Source: Cheilinus undulatus (Eukaryota; Chordata; Actinopteri; Labriformes; Labridae). Taken from it: a stretch of 64,000 nucleotides of DNA. Positions 36,401 through 46,872 of this stretch are shown piece by piece. The notes beneath the pieces were generated by a model. It made no database searches and was not told the origin of the DNA. It was given only the letters and a program-made list of their open reading frames with translations. Where the stretch lies: positions 26,783,775-26,847,774 of the forward strand of contig NC_054881.1 of assembly GCF_018320785.1 (NCBI RefSeq), read 5' to 3'. Each line of letters opens with the position of its first letter. Positions within the stretch are counted from its first letter, which is position 1. Both the position numbers and the translations under genes were made by a program.

Positions 36401-39400
36401 ACTGGCTCAACCCAGGCCTGTGAAGAATTTGCTTCATTGGCCAAGTGTGTGCTATGATGTTAAATAAGGACAACTATAAGGTGTGGTAACAATTCAAACA
36501 GCTAGCATGACAACAGTATTTCTTTCTTTAAAAAACCCAAATGTAGAATTTTTATTCAGTCAAGGAAGTCAAGATTTTTTTCCTCTGTCTAATCATGAAT
36601 CAAAGCTTCTTCTGGTACTGCAGCTAGAGTGTGTGTGCACAACGTAGAGAGACAGCAGGAGAGTGTTTACTGTAGAACCATCTGTGAACAGCTTTAAATG
36701 TTGGATGAACTGAAGCCAGTCTGACCAGAATATCTCTGTGGCATTTAGAGCACAAGCCAAAGCTTATTTAACTTCACCCACTTCAAACAGTGCTGCCTCC
36801 CTCTTTATCTGTCCCCTCTCACTTTCCATCATGTCTCCCCCACTCTCCACTCAAACGCGCTCAGTAATCTCCAGGGACAAAGCTGAAACAATCCCAGCTC
36901 AGTCCAAACTCAAGAGTTGGAACCAAATGATTTAAACTGCAAACAATAGCAGCTTGAAAGGAAATCTGGTCAGCAAATGATGAAAATATGAATGCAAATG
37001 ACTTCCTTTTTCAGGAAGCTGATATTTTGCTGCAAGGCATCTACGGACATCTTATGCTGACAAAGTCTTGAATTATATTACTGAGAAAGTCAACATCCAT
37101 GGCAACTTTTTAGATTTTAATACTTTATGTGTTGTGTTTTAATGTAACAGGTTGTTTTTGAGCTTTCCTTTTATTTTCAATATGCAGGTTTGCATTTTTC
37201 CTTTCTGACCACCATCACAACCATTTGAATCAGATATTTGTTCATTTAAAATATACTTTTTACATTTAGAATTATGAAAAATAGAAAAAAGAGTTCATCA
37301 GAAAAGTGAAGGTGTCAGAAACCTGATTTCATGAGGGTAACACAAATAACCTGTGTCATCTGTGAGGTTATGGTGATCCTAATCTATAATTATTACTTAA
37401 CTAGCCTTACATGGCTTGGAGCTTTGCTCTGATGATTCACATTACTAATGTTCCTGATTTGTCAGGTCAACAAAAGTTTAAATGTAAATCTGACCAATTA
37501 GCTTGATGCACAAATGCACAAAATTCTTAAAAATGTCCAGAATTGTCCTGACTGAGCTGCATGTAAATGCAAATATTTTTTTCCAAGCAGACTTTACCCA
37601 GAATTTTTTCTGCCATGCTCTTGATATAATACCCTCTGTTTCTTGACAGGAAACACTTCCTACAGGGACAAGTGTAAACCAGCAACTCAGGAAATTTTAA
37701 GGGGCAGAAGTCTTGAATTTTCAAGAAATTTTCAGGAGTACATGAAACTGCTTGAGTGCTTTTCAAGTATTCAGGCCACTCAAAGTGCTTCACATTACAT
37801 GCCAGCTTTTATTCTTATAAACATACATCCATAGGGTGACAGTGACTCAGTAGGAAGAGATGTTAGTCTTCCAACGGAAGGTTGGGGGTTCAGTGCCCAG
37901 CTCCTGCAGTCACATGTTGATGGGTCCTTGGTCAAGACACTTGACCCCATTTCAATCACAAGAGGCTAGTGACTGATTCAAAGATATTTTACATTTGTGA
38001 TAATGAATTATATTTACGTAGCTTGATCAAAGGGTGTCTGCCCTTTGCTGCGGCAAGATCTATCCCCCCGTGGAATCCAGACACTGGTGGCAGGTGTGTT
38101 GGCTGATAACATCATCTGAGGCTGATTAGATGAACTCTGATGGACTTATAGACTTGACAGTGATGGGGAGGTGGAGGGAGAGGTCACTTGGAACCAGCCT
38201 GGTGGAAGAGAAAAGCCACATTTAAAAGGGCTGTAAGTGATATGATAGGTGAAGTAGTTCAACAGTAAGGGAGTGGAGCAGTGCTGTTAGATAGCCAGGT
38301 GATGTGAACAGCTGACTAGGATGTGAGTGAGGGAGTGCATGAAATAGTGCAGGGATGAACAATTAAACTAGCATGGAGAAAAAAGTCTTCCTGGCTGAGC
38401 TAACTATAAGCTTCATATTGCTTCCACTGCTGTGTCAGTGGAAGTTCATGGATATTTATATTTACTAATTTAATTTGCAGACATAGATTATTACATAAAA
38501 TTGATTTATAAAAGATGTGTCGGAAGAGATCAGGAAGCCAACAGGTGTACACAAGAGACCTCACCTTTCTTTTAGACAGAAAGTAATACAATAAACATTA
38601 CAAATAAAAAACAAAATCTTTGCATGCATACACCTATGTATGTTTACATGTGCACATGCAAGTGTATACTAAAAAAGCAGTGATAAACAAACATAGGAGA
38701 ACCAACTGACTAAACTACATAAATAAAGAAGCTATAAAAGAAACAAAGAATTAACAAAAAAAGAGCAAATGTAAAACATACAAAAATCTAAGCTTCATGA
38801 ATTAAATGTGATGACAGTTTCCCTTATGTGTCCTTGGGTGAGACTAGATAGAAGGTAAATGGACTTAAGCTTGAAGAGTATTTTCTTGTCATTTTACTAT
38901 TCAAAGCACAGGTCACACTTGCTCATTCACTCCCATTCACTCACCTGTAAAGTGGCCACTAGTATTAAGTAATCCCCTTCATATACAGTGCTTAAAAAAT
39001 TTATTAGACCACCACTCAAAGTAAGGTTTATGCCACAGCTGCCCTAAAGTAACAGCATTGGTAATTACCAAAATCCTTTTTTTTTATTTCTGCATTGGGT
39101 AATACACCAATATGTAGAAGCTCTTTAACCCAAATGATATTTTTAATGCTAAAATATAATAATTATTGTTATCCATGAATTTTCAAATGTACTGATTTAT
39201 AAAAAAACTGAAAAAATAGTAAAGAACATTATTATTTCTTGAATAATATGTCAAATTATAGTTATTTACCTGCAATCCTGAACAGAAAAATGAGTTTTAG
39301 TGGTTGAATGTTATGCTTGATTCATTTCTGAGATCTCAGAGAAGCCCAGTGAGCCAGCTCAAATTTGGGTATAAAAAGGTGAATTCAGTTTGAAATTCCT

Positions 39401-42400
39401 CATTCCTGTTCAAAATGGTAAAACGTGAAGAGCTCACTGAAAATGAAAGAGTCCGCATTAAAGCACTTCATGCTGGATGGTCTCTGAGACAAATATGACA
39501 GGTGGTCTAAGAAGTTTGTTCAGCACTGTACATTCAAATACACCCATGCCACTGACAAACTGGGCCCAAGCATCTTGCCCAAGGACACATCATCATGTGA
39601 CTTAAGAGGCTGGGGATAAATCAATGACTGTCCAGTTGAGAGACTACTGAGTCTACCTACCAGGCCACAGTTAGCCCATTTGTATAACTGAGATAAGTCT
39701 GATGGCAACTCTACATGACAGCCTTCACCATCAGTGTATGAATGGGTGACCTGTGGTTTAAAAAGCACTTCAGACAAGTAGAAAAGCGCTCCAAAAGCTC
39801 AAGTGAATTAACTATCTGCCATCAAAGCCCATCATTATTTGATTCATACAAACACTTATCTTGTTCAAGCAAAGTTTGACAAGTGGACTTTAGTAGATGG
39901 AGATAGAGCCACCGTGAAATTCTTCAAATGTTTTTATGATAATTGTATATTTCTGTTGTCATCTGTGTAATTTTTGTTGCTTGGAAAATGAAAATAAAAT
40001 ACTAAAAAAAAATAATAAAAATCTTCAAATGAACAATGGTACAGGCTACAGGTCAGTCCACTTTACATAGCCTCACCTTCCATGAGATGACTTAACATAA
40101 TCAAAAGTGATGCTTAAATGTGGCTTTTAATGATTAAAAAACTACAAAAAGAGGTTTCAACCTAATTTGATGCAATTTCTTACCTGTATAACAGTATCTG
40201 TTATACAGGAAATCAGTATCTGATATCTGTATTAACAGCAAGTTGGACTTATTATCTTATTTACAAAGCCCAAGTTAAACAAAGATGTTGCTGTTGTTTT
40301 TGCTGGGACTTACTGGAGGGAGCCCTAAAAATGAATGAATTGTTATCATGAAGCAGAAAACTTATTCCCCCCCAAAACGACCAAAAAATGAATATACTAT
40401 CAATTTCATTCCCAACAATGAAGTTGATCAGCCCCTTAGTGGCTTAGTGAATTTCAAGGAAAACCATATATCATACTCATGCCACCGTGGTTCTCTCCAG
40501 CTGTGATTGGATGCTCCGCTGATGCTTTATTAAGTAATTCTGTGTAATAATTTCAGATCAATTGAAGTGCTGGTCAGTTTAAACAATGGACAATCCTTCA
40601 TCTCCAGCCCCATCACCATCCATGCCACAACCTGTGTGAGTAGCAACCATACACAACCAACCTGAGAAATCAAACATGAACTCATAATGCACCACTAATC
40701 TACGGTTGCAATAAGTTAAATTAAATCCTGTTATAGATAACTCAAAATTGGCTGCATACCAGAAACTTGTTGTGTGTTTTTGCAGTCAGATGGGACGTGG
40801 GTGCTGTGGTTGTTATTGGCTCTGTTGCTGTTGCTGGTTCTGTTTTTACTCTGGTGGTTCTGGCCTCTGTGCTGCACAGTGGTAAGTTTTCATGTTTTCT
40901 TGTATCTGAAATCCATCCATCCAACCATTTTCTATACCGCTTATCCTGTTGGGGGTCGTGGGGGGGGCTGGAACCTATCCCAGCTGTCATTGGGTGAGAG
41001 GCGGGGTACACCCTAGACTGGTCACCAGTCAATCGCAGGGCTGACATATAGAGACAGACACCCAGGCACATTCACATTCACAACTATGGCCAATTTAGAG
41101 TGATCAATCTACCTAATGTGCATGTCTTTAGTGGTGGGAGGAAACTGGAGTACCTGGAGAGAACCCACACATGCACAGGGAGACCATGCAAACTCCGCAC
41201 TGAAAGGCCCTGACCCGAAAGCAAACCAGGGACCTTCTTGCTGTGAGGCAACAGCACTAACCCCTGCACTGCCGTGCAACCCTGTATCTGAAATCATGGA
41301 GTTAATTCATTTCTATTGTTATTAAATGAGGTGGTCCACACACTTCAGTGTTAGACTTTGGCCTCTAGTAAACACTGTATGTTCCGAAACAATGTTGAGT
41401 AACTTTTGTTTGCTACTTTCCACATTGTTTTTAAAAGGTCATCAGGGACCCACCCCCATCTCGCCCACCTCCTCCACCTCCTGTAATTGTGAGTAAATCA
41501 CAGACTATTCAAAACCTATTTCTCTTCAATCAGCAGTATGTTTCTGGGACATTTTGTGGCTGAAGTTTGGGGTTTTCTGCATGATGCCATATTGGCAGTG
41601 ACTAGTGACTAGTTTAAGAATTTTTGAAACAGCTACACCTACTATGAAGATGTTTAGAAACTGACCCCTGAAATACAAAACAACATAATCAACCTTGATC
41701 TAAATAAAATGTTAATCTTTTGTATAAGGTTAGGTTTAATGTTTATGATTGTTCTGAATTGTATAAGTTGCCACTTTAAAACTTGATGTGAAGCACAGAT
41801 GAGCTAAAAATCAGACACCTGTATACAGTTATCTTTAAAAGAGTAAAGAAAATTGCTCATATTGTGATGACATATTTGCTAGAAATTTGCTGAGTTGAAA
41901 AATACTGGGTTTTGTTGTAGGAATGTTTTTTATTTATTTACAAAACTTGGAGGAGATAAAATTTTGATTACAGTACAGTGTTGTCCTATAAGTGTTTTAC
42001 AAGTGCCACTTTATGTACATTTTCTATTGAGACTTGGCACTTTTTTAAAATAACATAGCTTCAGCTGTCTCCAATGGTATGCAGCATGTCAGTTAATCAA
42101 CATGCTCTTAAACATGAGCATGTCTTTCACTGTCTCTTTTAAAAAACAGAAACTGGTAGAGAGATCAGCCATGCAATAGAAATAAGAACAAAATTAAGAG
42201 AGAAGCGGATTTTTCAGTAGAAATGGTGAATCTTTAACAATTTAGGCTGTTTAATTACTTTTAATTGCTTTTGTTGGTTTAAAGGAACCAGAGCAAGAAG
42301 TTTTACCCAAACACAGATGGCCTACTGTGGATGCATCATACTATGGAGGCAGAGGCCCTGGAGGAATCAAACGAATGGAGGTCAGCAAAAATACTTCATC

Positions 42401-45241
42401 AGTAATGGAGATATTCACATTTTTCACGCTGATAGTGCCCTTCCTTAACCTTGCAAATCAGATGGATTCGCCAGTTTCCGTGTTTCTCACTGGCAAATCC
42501 ATCTTGCAAAGCTCCCATCTGAACAGTTTGGGGCCAGTTAGAAAGTGACAGGACCAATCAGCGACGAGGGGCAGTACTTTCGGTTGTGGCGGAGTTGTGA
42601 CGTAAGCAAGCAGCAACAAGAAGCCGGTGTATTTATGGCGGAAGAGATTAGCATGGATGCTGCTAAAGTGCCTGTTTTTATCAGAACTTGACGACATTTC
42701 TTTTTTAAAAGAGGAACAAAGAACAACAGTGAGTTGTGTTCTTCTCAAAAACGAGGAAGGTCGTGTATTGACATATCTACAGTCACCATAGTTCGCATTA
42801 TGCAGCTCTACGGAGTTTATTCATCCGTGGCGCCGCACCTCGGTGGAGGCTACAACGTCACGTGTTTTTTTTCTCTGATTGGCCTGTAAAGATATGACAG
42901 CCAGAACATTCATCCAATCACCCTCCGAGTCTTTTTCAAAGGCACTGTCCTTTCCTAAACGCTGTTTATGAGTGGTTTACCAGATGGATGTGTGAAACAA
43001 ATACATCCGGTGTGTCAGGTTAGCCCTTCCTATATTTAGTATTTAAACTTACATTTATTTTACCTGCCTTTGGCATTCAATTTCTTATCACATCCATCAG
43101 TTCCTGTGGAGACTGAGATGTATGTAGGTTTAATATTCCAACATACAGGGCAGTGATGTCTTTAACTTGTACCCATTGTCTGTAGGTGCGCTGGGGGGAG
43201 AGGGGATCCACGGAGGAAGGCTCACGGCTAGAAAAAGCCAAAAATGCTGTTGTCACTTTACCAGATGAAGTGGAGGAGCCTATCATACCCCAACCCCCAC
43301 CTCGACCTCCTCCAGTCTATAATCCCCTGCCGCAGTCCAAATGGTACACTCCTATTAAGGTAAGACACATGAAAAAACCCTAACATATGCATATCACTCA
43401 ATGTTCTTTATATGTATTGGTATCCTGGCTTTCTAATAAAATAATGTGATTTAACTTTGTCTTCAGGGGCGTTTTGATGCGTTGCTGGCAATACTGAGGA
43501 GGCAGTACGACAGAGTCGCAATCATGAGGCCGTCACCTCAGGACAAGGTAGGTAACATCTGCGCTGAAATGAATGGAATCCAAGTCGAAGGAGGAATACT
43601 GCAGCTCATCCATTCAAGACATCAACATTTCTCACAGCTTAACTTTCTAAAGCCGCCAGGGAATATTTCAGTAAAATACTGGCTTAGAGTTTCATTCGTT
43701 GATTAGAAGTCTGATCCATCCTCTTGACTCTACAGTAATTTGATTAGATAAAAATAGATAATTGCTGTCAGCCCATCTGCTGCCCTCTTATTATCCACCC
43801 AACAGCCTACTGCTTCAACTCATTTGTTAAAATAAATTCCAATGAATGCACTATTCAGAATCAACCAAACTCTAATAACCACAGAGAGGTTATGCAGTGT
43901 TAAAGGATTTTCTGTTCATATTTGCTGAATGGTTTTTACAATATTTGAAATCAGTGCCTCTGACATGTAGTTGAAGAAATTGCTGTAATTAAGAGCCAAA
44001 TTTCAAGCTGAATTGTTGTGCTAGCCGACCCTTTTGATTGTCATAAAGAGACACTGCATTTTTTTTAACACCACCGTAGAAACTCGAAGAAGAGATGCAT
44101 TTTGACTCCTATTTTGGGTTAGTCAGCATCTTCTTCTTAAAGATGAAATCTTTACTGGTTTTGTATAATTCTGTTATTTTTTTCAAAATGACAAATTGTG
44201 TTCTAAAACAAACTAATTCCCAGAGTTTCAGCTGAGGTGCAACTACTGTAAAATTTCAAATAATGTCTTAAGAACATCATGGAAAGGACTGAAAGGGAGG
44301 GGAGATAAGACTCGCCAACACTTCCACTTTCTACTGTCCCTTATCGACCACAACATCATTCAGTCCATGCTGCTTTTTAGATTTATGTCATAACTTTTCA
44401 AGGTAGACTTACCACTAGCTTCTTAAGTGTAACACAATAATAAATGGTCATGTAGAGCTGTGGTTCTCAGCATCAGGACCCATTACCATATCCTTAAGGG
44501 CAAATTGCAACCCAAATATCCTACATTTTGCAATCATATTTAAGTGTTTTTCATGAGAAATGGTGCAGTATGGATTAGAAATTAAACGAAGATGTAAGAA
44601 AGGGGTTGAGACACATCCTACAAAATAAAAAGTCATCGTAGTTTGTTGCCTCAGATTTTATTCCTGGCATACTTTCACGATCCACTGAATATGGCTTCAT
44701 GATCCACTTTTGGGTCCTGACCCACCATTTGAGAATCACTGATGTAGAGGACACAAGTTTGTATATATGGGCCTAGTTTTAGGAACTACATTAACCACGA
44801 TCCTGAAGTCACAGCAACATCTCTGACTGGCTCTGAGGAAATAACAGATGGCCCCACATACATTACAAGCCAGCAGATCAGATATGGGAATTTATTTTTT
44901 AATTCAGTTGCAGTAATTATTTTCAACCTGTAGAGGGCAGTTGCTCAGCACATTTTTTAATCCAAAGTGTAGAATATGAATGCTTTGTGTTAAATTGTCA
45001 AGATCTGGATCTTAACTGATCAATAGTACTACTAAATTCCCAAATACATCAATAAAAAAGTGGTCTGAGGTTTAGTTACTTAAAGTCATCATTTTCCCCT
45101 AAAGTATGTACTTGAAACATGCATTCAATCTTTCTTCATTGGTTGTTCTACTGCAACAAGTTCCTTCATGTGACTTTAGAGCCTGTCTCTCTTTGTCTCC
45201 AGGGCCGCTGCATTAACTTCACTAGGGTTCGAAGTCACTGA
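27353..45241 (+). CDS. antxr2: Anthrax toxin receptor 2 / capillary morphogenesis protein 2 (seventeen coding exons, 481 aa)
   Basis: Coding exons: 27353-27477, 28206-28277, 29246-29317, 29505-29586, 29832-29936, 32060-32128, 33317-33397, 33504-33564, 35080-35172, 35921-35990, 40557-40635, 40786-40881, 41438-41488, 42285-42380, 43186-43359, 43467-43547, 45203-45241. All junctions are GT-AG and in frame. Residues 1-23 look like a signal peptide. The VWA domain (about 30-205) has a complete MIDAS metal site: Asp41, Ser43, Ser45, Thr109, Asp138. An Ig-like region follows, then a transmembrane helix (about 308-330) ending WWFWPLCC. The cytosolic tail has a proline-rich run, [19 protein letters not shown] and [23 protein letters not shown], and ends [12 protein letters not shown]. 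That end matches the GRCINF isoform of human CMG2 (489 aa). The receptor binds collagen IV/VI and laminin at the cell surface and links to actin. Confidence 0.95.
29955..30085 (-). repeat. tRNA-headed interspersed repeat (copy D, truncated)
   Basis: Minus-strand head and part of the body of the repeat family seen at 3745: CATCCATCCATTATC, CAATTTAGAGTTAACA, GATTTGAACCAGGAACC and CTTCTTGCTGGGTGACAG. The interior is largely deleted. It begins about 20 bases after the splice donor of antxr2 exon 5. Confidence 0.7.
30833..31118. mobile_element. Partial fish DNA-element copies with AGAGGTGGAAAA ends
   Basis: CAGAGGTGGAAAATGTACAC followed by TACTCAATTAAAAGTACAG and TACTTAAGTAAAAGTAG begins near 30833. 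A second start, CAGAGGTGGAAAAAGTAT, occurs at 31099. These ends, with alternating TACTTAAGTAAAAGTA units, are common in non-autonomous elements of fish genomes. The second copy is split by the insertion that follows and resumes at about 31660-31800 (TACTCAAGTAAAAGTGCAG to CACTTTCCACCCC). Confidence 0.6.
31119..31660 (+). repeat. Dispersed repeat, first copy (antxr2 intron 5)
   Basis: This stretch is a relative of 37968-38415. Shared blocks include CCAGTGACTGACTTAAAGAT, GGGTGTCTGCCCTGAGCGGC, TCAAGACACTGGTGG, GATGGACTTGTAGACTTGGC, GAGAAAGCCACATTTTAAA, CAGGTGATGTGAACAGCTGA and GCATGGAGAATATGGTCTTC, in the same order. It has clean edges inside another repeat, so it inserted as a unit of about 540 bp. 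No protein or family could be recognised. Confidence 0.75.
31661..31800. mobile_element. Right half of the split AGAGGTGGAAAA element
   Basis: AGTACTCAAGTAAAAGTGC to CACTTTCCACCCCTTC continues the copy begun at 31099. Its last bases reverse-complement to a GGGGTGGAAAGTG end, matching the GAGGTGGAAAA left end. Confidence 0.6.
34120..34724 (-). mobile_element. Tc1-like transposon fragment keeping the transposase C-terminus (antxr2 intron 8)
   Basis: Ends are AGGTGCATGTAAAAAAATTT on the left and, reversed, CAGGTGCATCTCAAAATATA on the right; each is followed by an ATATTCTAGATTC-type block on its own side. The middle encodes, on the plus strand, [20 protein letters not shown] and other pieces that belong near the C-terminus of Tc1-type transposases. 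Frames are broken by stops. It is a deleted copy of the same element group as 8310-9112. Strand assignment of the element is arbitrary because only part is left. Confidence 0.7.
35728..35752. repeat. TA dinucleotide microsatellite
   Basis: CATATATATATATATATAT, about 25 bp, in antxr2 intron 9. Likely polymorphic. Confidence 0.9.
36000..37735 (+). other. antxr2 intron 10, first part, nothing recognised
   Basis: This is the start of the longest antxr2 intron (35991-40556). It is AT-rich with no exon, conserved element or repeat end that I can define. Short open frames at 36738 and 37527 are taken as chance. Confidence 0.45.
37740..37967. repeat. SINE-derived fragments (antxr2 intron 10)
   Basis: GAGTGCTTTTCAAGTATTC and CACTCAAAGTGCTTCACATT match the body of a fish SINE in inverted form. 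Next to it is a tRNA-derived head in plus orientation (GACTCAGTAGGAAGAGATG, then CGGAAGGTTGGGGG and GCCCAGCTCCTGCAGTC) with the following GTCCTTGGTCAAGACACTTG block. Confidence 0.6.
37968..38415 (+). repeat. Dispersed repeat, second copy (antxr2 intron 10)
   Basis: Same blocks in the same order as 31119-31660: GTGACTGATTCAAAGATATT, AAGGGTGTCTGCCCTTTGC, GACACTGGTGGCAGGTGT, TGATGGACTTATAGACTTG, AAAGCCACATTTAAAAGGGC, CAGGTGATGTGAACAGCTGA and TAGCATGGAGAAAAAAGTC. About 100 bp shorter through small deletions. The left flank is the SINE head, so the element may follow or have captured a SINE. Confidence 0.75.
38820..38965 (+). repeat. SINE body fragment
   Basis: TGTGTCCTTGGGTGAGAC, GTAAATGGACTTAAGCTTG, CTATTCAAAGCACAGGTCAC and CACTCCCATTCACTC are pieces of the same SINE body whose head is at 37840. 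It is diverged and interrupted. Confidence 0.55.
38987..39526 (+). mobile_element. Mariner/Tc1-type deletion derivative with transposase start
   Basis: The left end ACAGTGCTTAAAAAATTTAT with TAGACCACC and the right end GGTGGTCTAAGAAGTTTG, then CAGCACTGTA, are inverted relatives. Near the right end a TATA box (GGTATAAAAAGG, about 39369) precedes an ATG at 39415. A 27-codon frame there reads [20 protein letters not shown] and then the start of a helix-turn-helix (G-W-S-L-R-Q-I) before a stop at 39496-39498. The rest of the transposase is deleted. Confidence 0.7.
39527..39810 (-). repeat. Inverted SINE fragment
   Basis: CACCCATGCCACTGAC, TCTTGCCCAAGGACAC, GGCTGGGGATAAATC and CTACCAGGCCACAGTTAGCC read as the minus strand of a tRNA-headed SINE like the one at 37840. 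It abuts the right end of the mariner-type element, and AGAAAAGCGCTCCAAAAGC near 39780 belongs to the same body. Confidence 0.5.
40911..41285 (-). repeat. tRNA-headed interspersed repeat, near full length (copy E)
   Basis: The minus strand gives the whole repeat: head (GCACGGCAGTGCAGGGGTTAG), CTTGCTGTGAGGCAACAG complement, body (CAATTTAGAGTGATCAAT) and tail (ATCCATCCATCCAACC). It is the least damaged copy with copy A. It starts 30 bp after the donor of the antxr2 transmembrane exon (40881). Confidence 0.8.
42450..43022 (+). mobile_element. Promoter-plus-first-exon cassette of a mobile gene (antxr2 intron 14)
   Basis: Homologous in order and detail to 56035-56385. It begins with AGATGGATTCGCC, a hairpin partner GGCAAATCCATCTTGC, a CCAAT box in AGGACCAATCAGCG, a CRE-like TGACGTAAG, then ATGGCGGAAGAG at 42635 and a donor GTGAGT at 42729. 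The coding piece is 94 nt, one base out of frame compared with the 93 nt of the other copy, so it is broken. The right end (CAGATGGATGTGTG, then ACATCCGGTGTGTCAGG) is loosely inverted to the left end. Confidence 0.65.
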
Positions 45242-45456
45242 GGTTTGAACATAAGGATCAACTCACAATTTATGTGTCTTGCCAAAAATGACTGACATGT
45301 TTACTCAAAAAATTATGTTTTTTTTTTTTTATTATTAATAAATGTATTTACCTACTTGCTGGTGTTTTTACTGCATTAATACATCTTCACCATGTTTTAG
45401 CTTGTTCTCTGAATTATTTAAAACCAAACTGCAAGAAGAAAATATTCATTTGTTTG
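45242..45456. other. Short convergent 3' ends of antxr2 and rasgef1b
   Basis: The antxr2 3' UTR would run from 45242 to about 45365, with an AATAAA at 45337-45342 after a poly-T tract. About 115 bp further, a TTTATT at 45457-45462 is AATAAA for rasgef1b on the other strand. The two transcription units are therefore tail to tail with very little or no spacer. Confidence 0.55.
45337..45342 (+). terminator. antxr2 candidate poly(A) signal
   Basis: AATAAA, about 96 bp after the stop codon. The short UTR would be tight, and other signals further on cannot be excluded. Confidence 0.5.
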
Positions 45457-45462
45457 TTTATT
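45457..45462 (-). terminator. rasgef1b candidate poly(A) signal
   Basis: TTTATT on the plus strand, AATAAA on the rasgef1b strand, about 1.4 kb after its stop codon. No other gene is present in between. Confidence 0.45.
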
Positions 45463-46872
45463 TCAGGGGAAAAATATAATTCTCTTTACACAAAAACCTT
45501 CAGTACAAGTACCCTGACCGGTTACACAAATGATACACAAAAAAGCTTGAGAAAGCATACATAAAAACTCTTATAAAATGAAACACAAAATGAGCCTTAA
45601 AAAAAAAAAAAAAAAGGTAAAATAGCATTCAGAAAAGATAAAATATTGAGAAATACATCATACTTGCATCCTCACAGATGTGTTAACATAGAAGTTGCTG
45701 CTCCTGTTTAACCTGCATATACATACATTAATGCTTCATTCAGACCAAAACACTTTTGTCAAACATCTGGTGTTGCATTAGGAAAATAGCTTACGAAAAC
45801 AGAGCCAGCCAACCAGCAACAAGCTCAAAGTGACACTTTGAAGATAATACATAAAGAATTACACAGATACAAAATACAACTTAATACTGTTGAGAAACAA
45901 TAGGGGTTACCAAATCTATTTTACATTACACAAGAACCCACTGAAGTGCATTTGATTCAGTTCGCATGATTTACATGATGTTGCTAATGGCACAAATATC
46001 TTATCACCAATACAGAGTGCATACCACTCAAAATGTGACGGATGCAGTTTATCTTAATGTATATGGAAATCCATGGCTGTTTTGAGTTGCCTTATGGGTT
46101 CATACTTGACAGAAGTCTCAAATGTGGAATAGCTTAAAGTTGTTGCTATTTGCAACAGAGGAAAAACCCTAGGAAGTGAGGCAGCTAATGCTCAAGGTGT
46201 TGGTGTTAAAATCATGCACTCATGACACAACAATGCAGACCACACCACTCTAAAAGCAGTTGTTAGCCTGTTTCTTATTATACAAATCAATGATAATCAA
46301 TCCCTCTCTCTGAGGGTTCTGACTAAACTCAGCCAGGATGCCCACAGAGAAGCAGTGCTAATGTTGTTTAATAAGCATCCAAGTCCATATTTGTCTCATA
46401 CAGAGACAAAAACAGCTCCTCTTACTTTCATAGAGTGTTTTTCTGCATCTGCAGTCATCTGAAGTCCTGTAAGTGCCTTGGACAGGAGCTGCTGTTGAGA
46501 AGATGCCCAACTCTTGATATGAATAAGTAATCCAAGGATCTCCTTGAGAATCAAAAGTTTTGAAACAATGCTTAAAGGCAGAGGATTACATTACTAACTC
46601 CAACAAAGAGGTTCTTTGGCACTGAAAGATTCTCATCAATCTCATCTGGGTTATGAATCATTTAGGTTAATGAGGTGTCAGAGCACAAAAAGCATTTATT
46701 ATCTTCCGTTAATTTGTGAATGGGCACAGCAGTAGATCTGTCTTAGCCCACATCGTCAACTTCAGGAAACAGAAGTGTAAAAATGTCCATCTATAAGATA
46801 CAATGGAGAAACTTATAGCTTTAAACACCTTGTTTATTTACAGTCTGTGGAGCAAGGCAGATTGTCATAGTC
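45463..46872 (-). other. rasgef1b 3' untranslated region
   Basis: Sequence after the TAA at 46873-46875 on the minus strand with no coding content. It carries a long T tract on that strand (plus-strand poly-A near 45600-45615). Extent is inferred from the hexamer at 45457. Confidence 0.5.

Noticed and set aside
40742-41071. 109-codon minus-strand frame over antxr2 exon 12
   Set aside because: Made of the complement of a leucine-rich transmembrane exon and an interspersed repeat.
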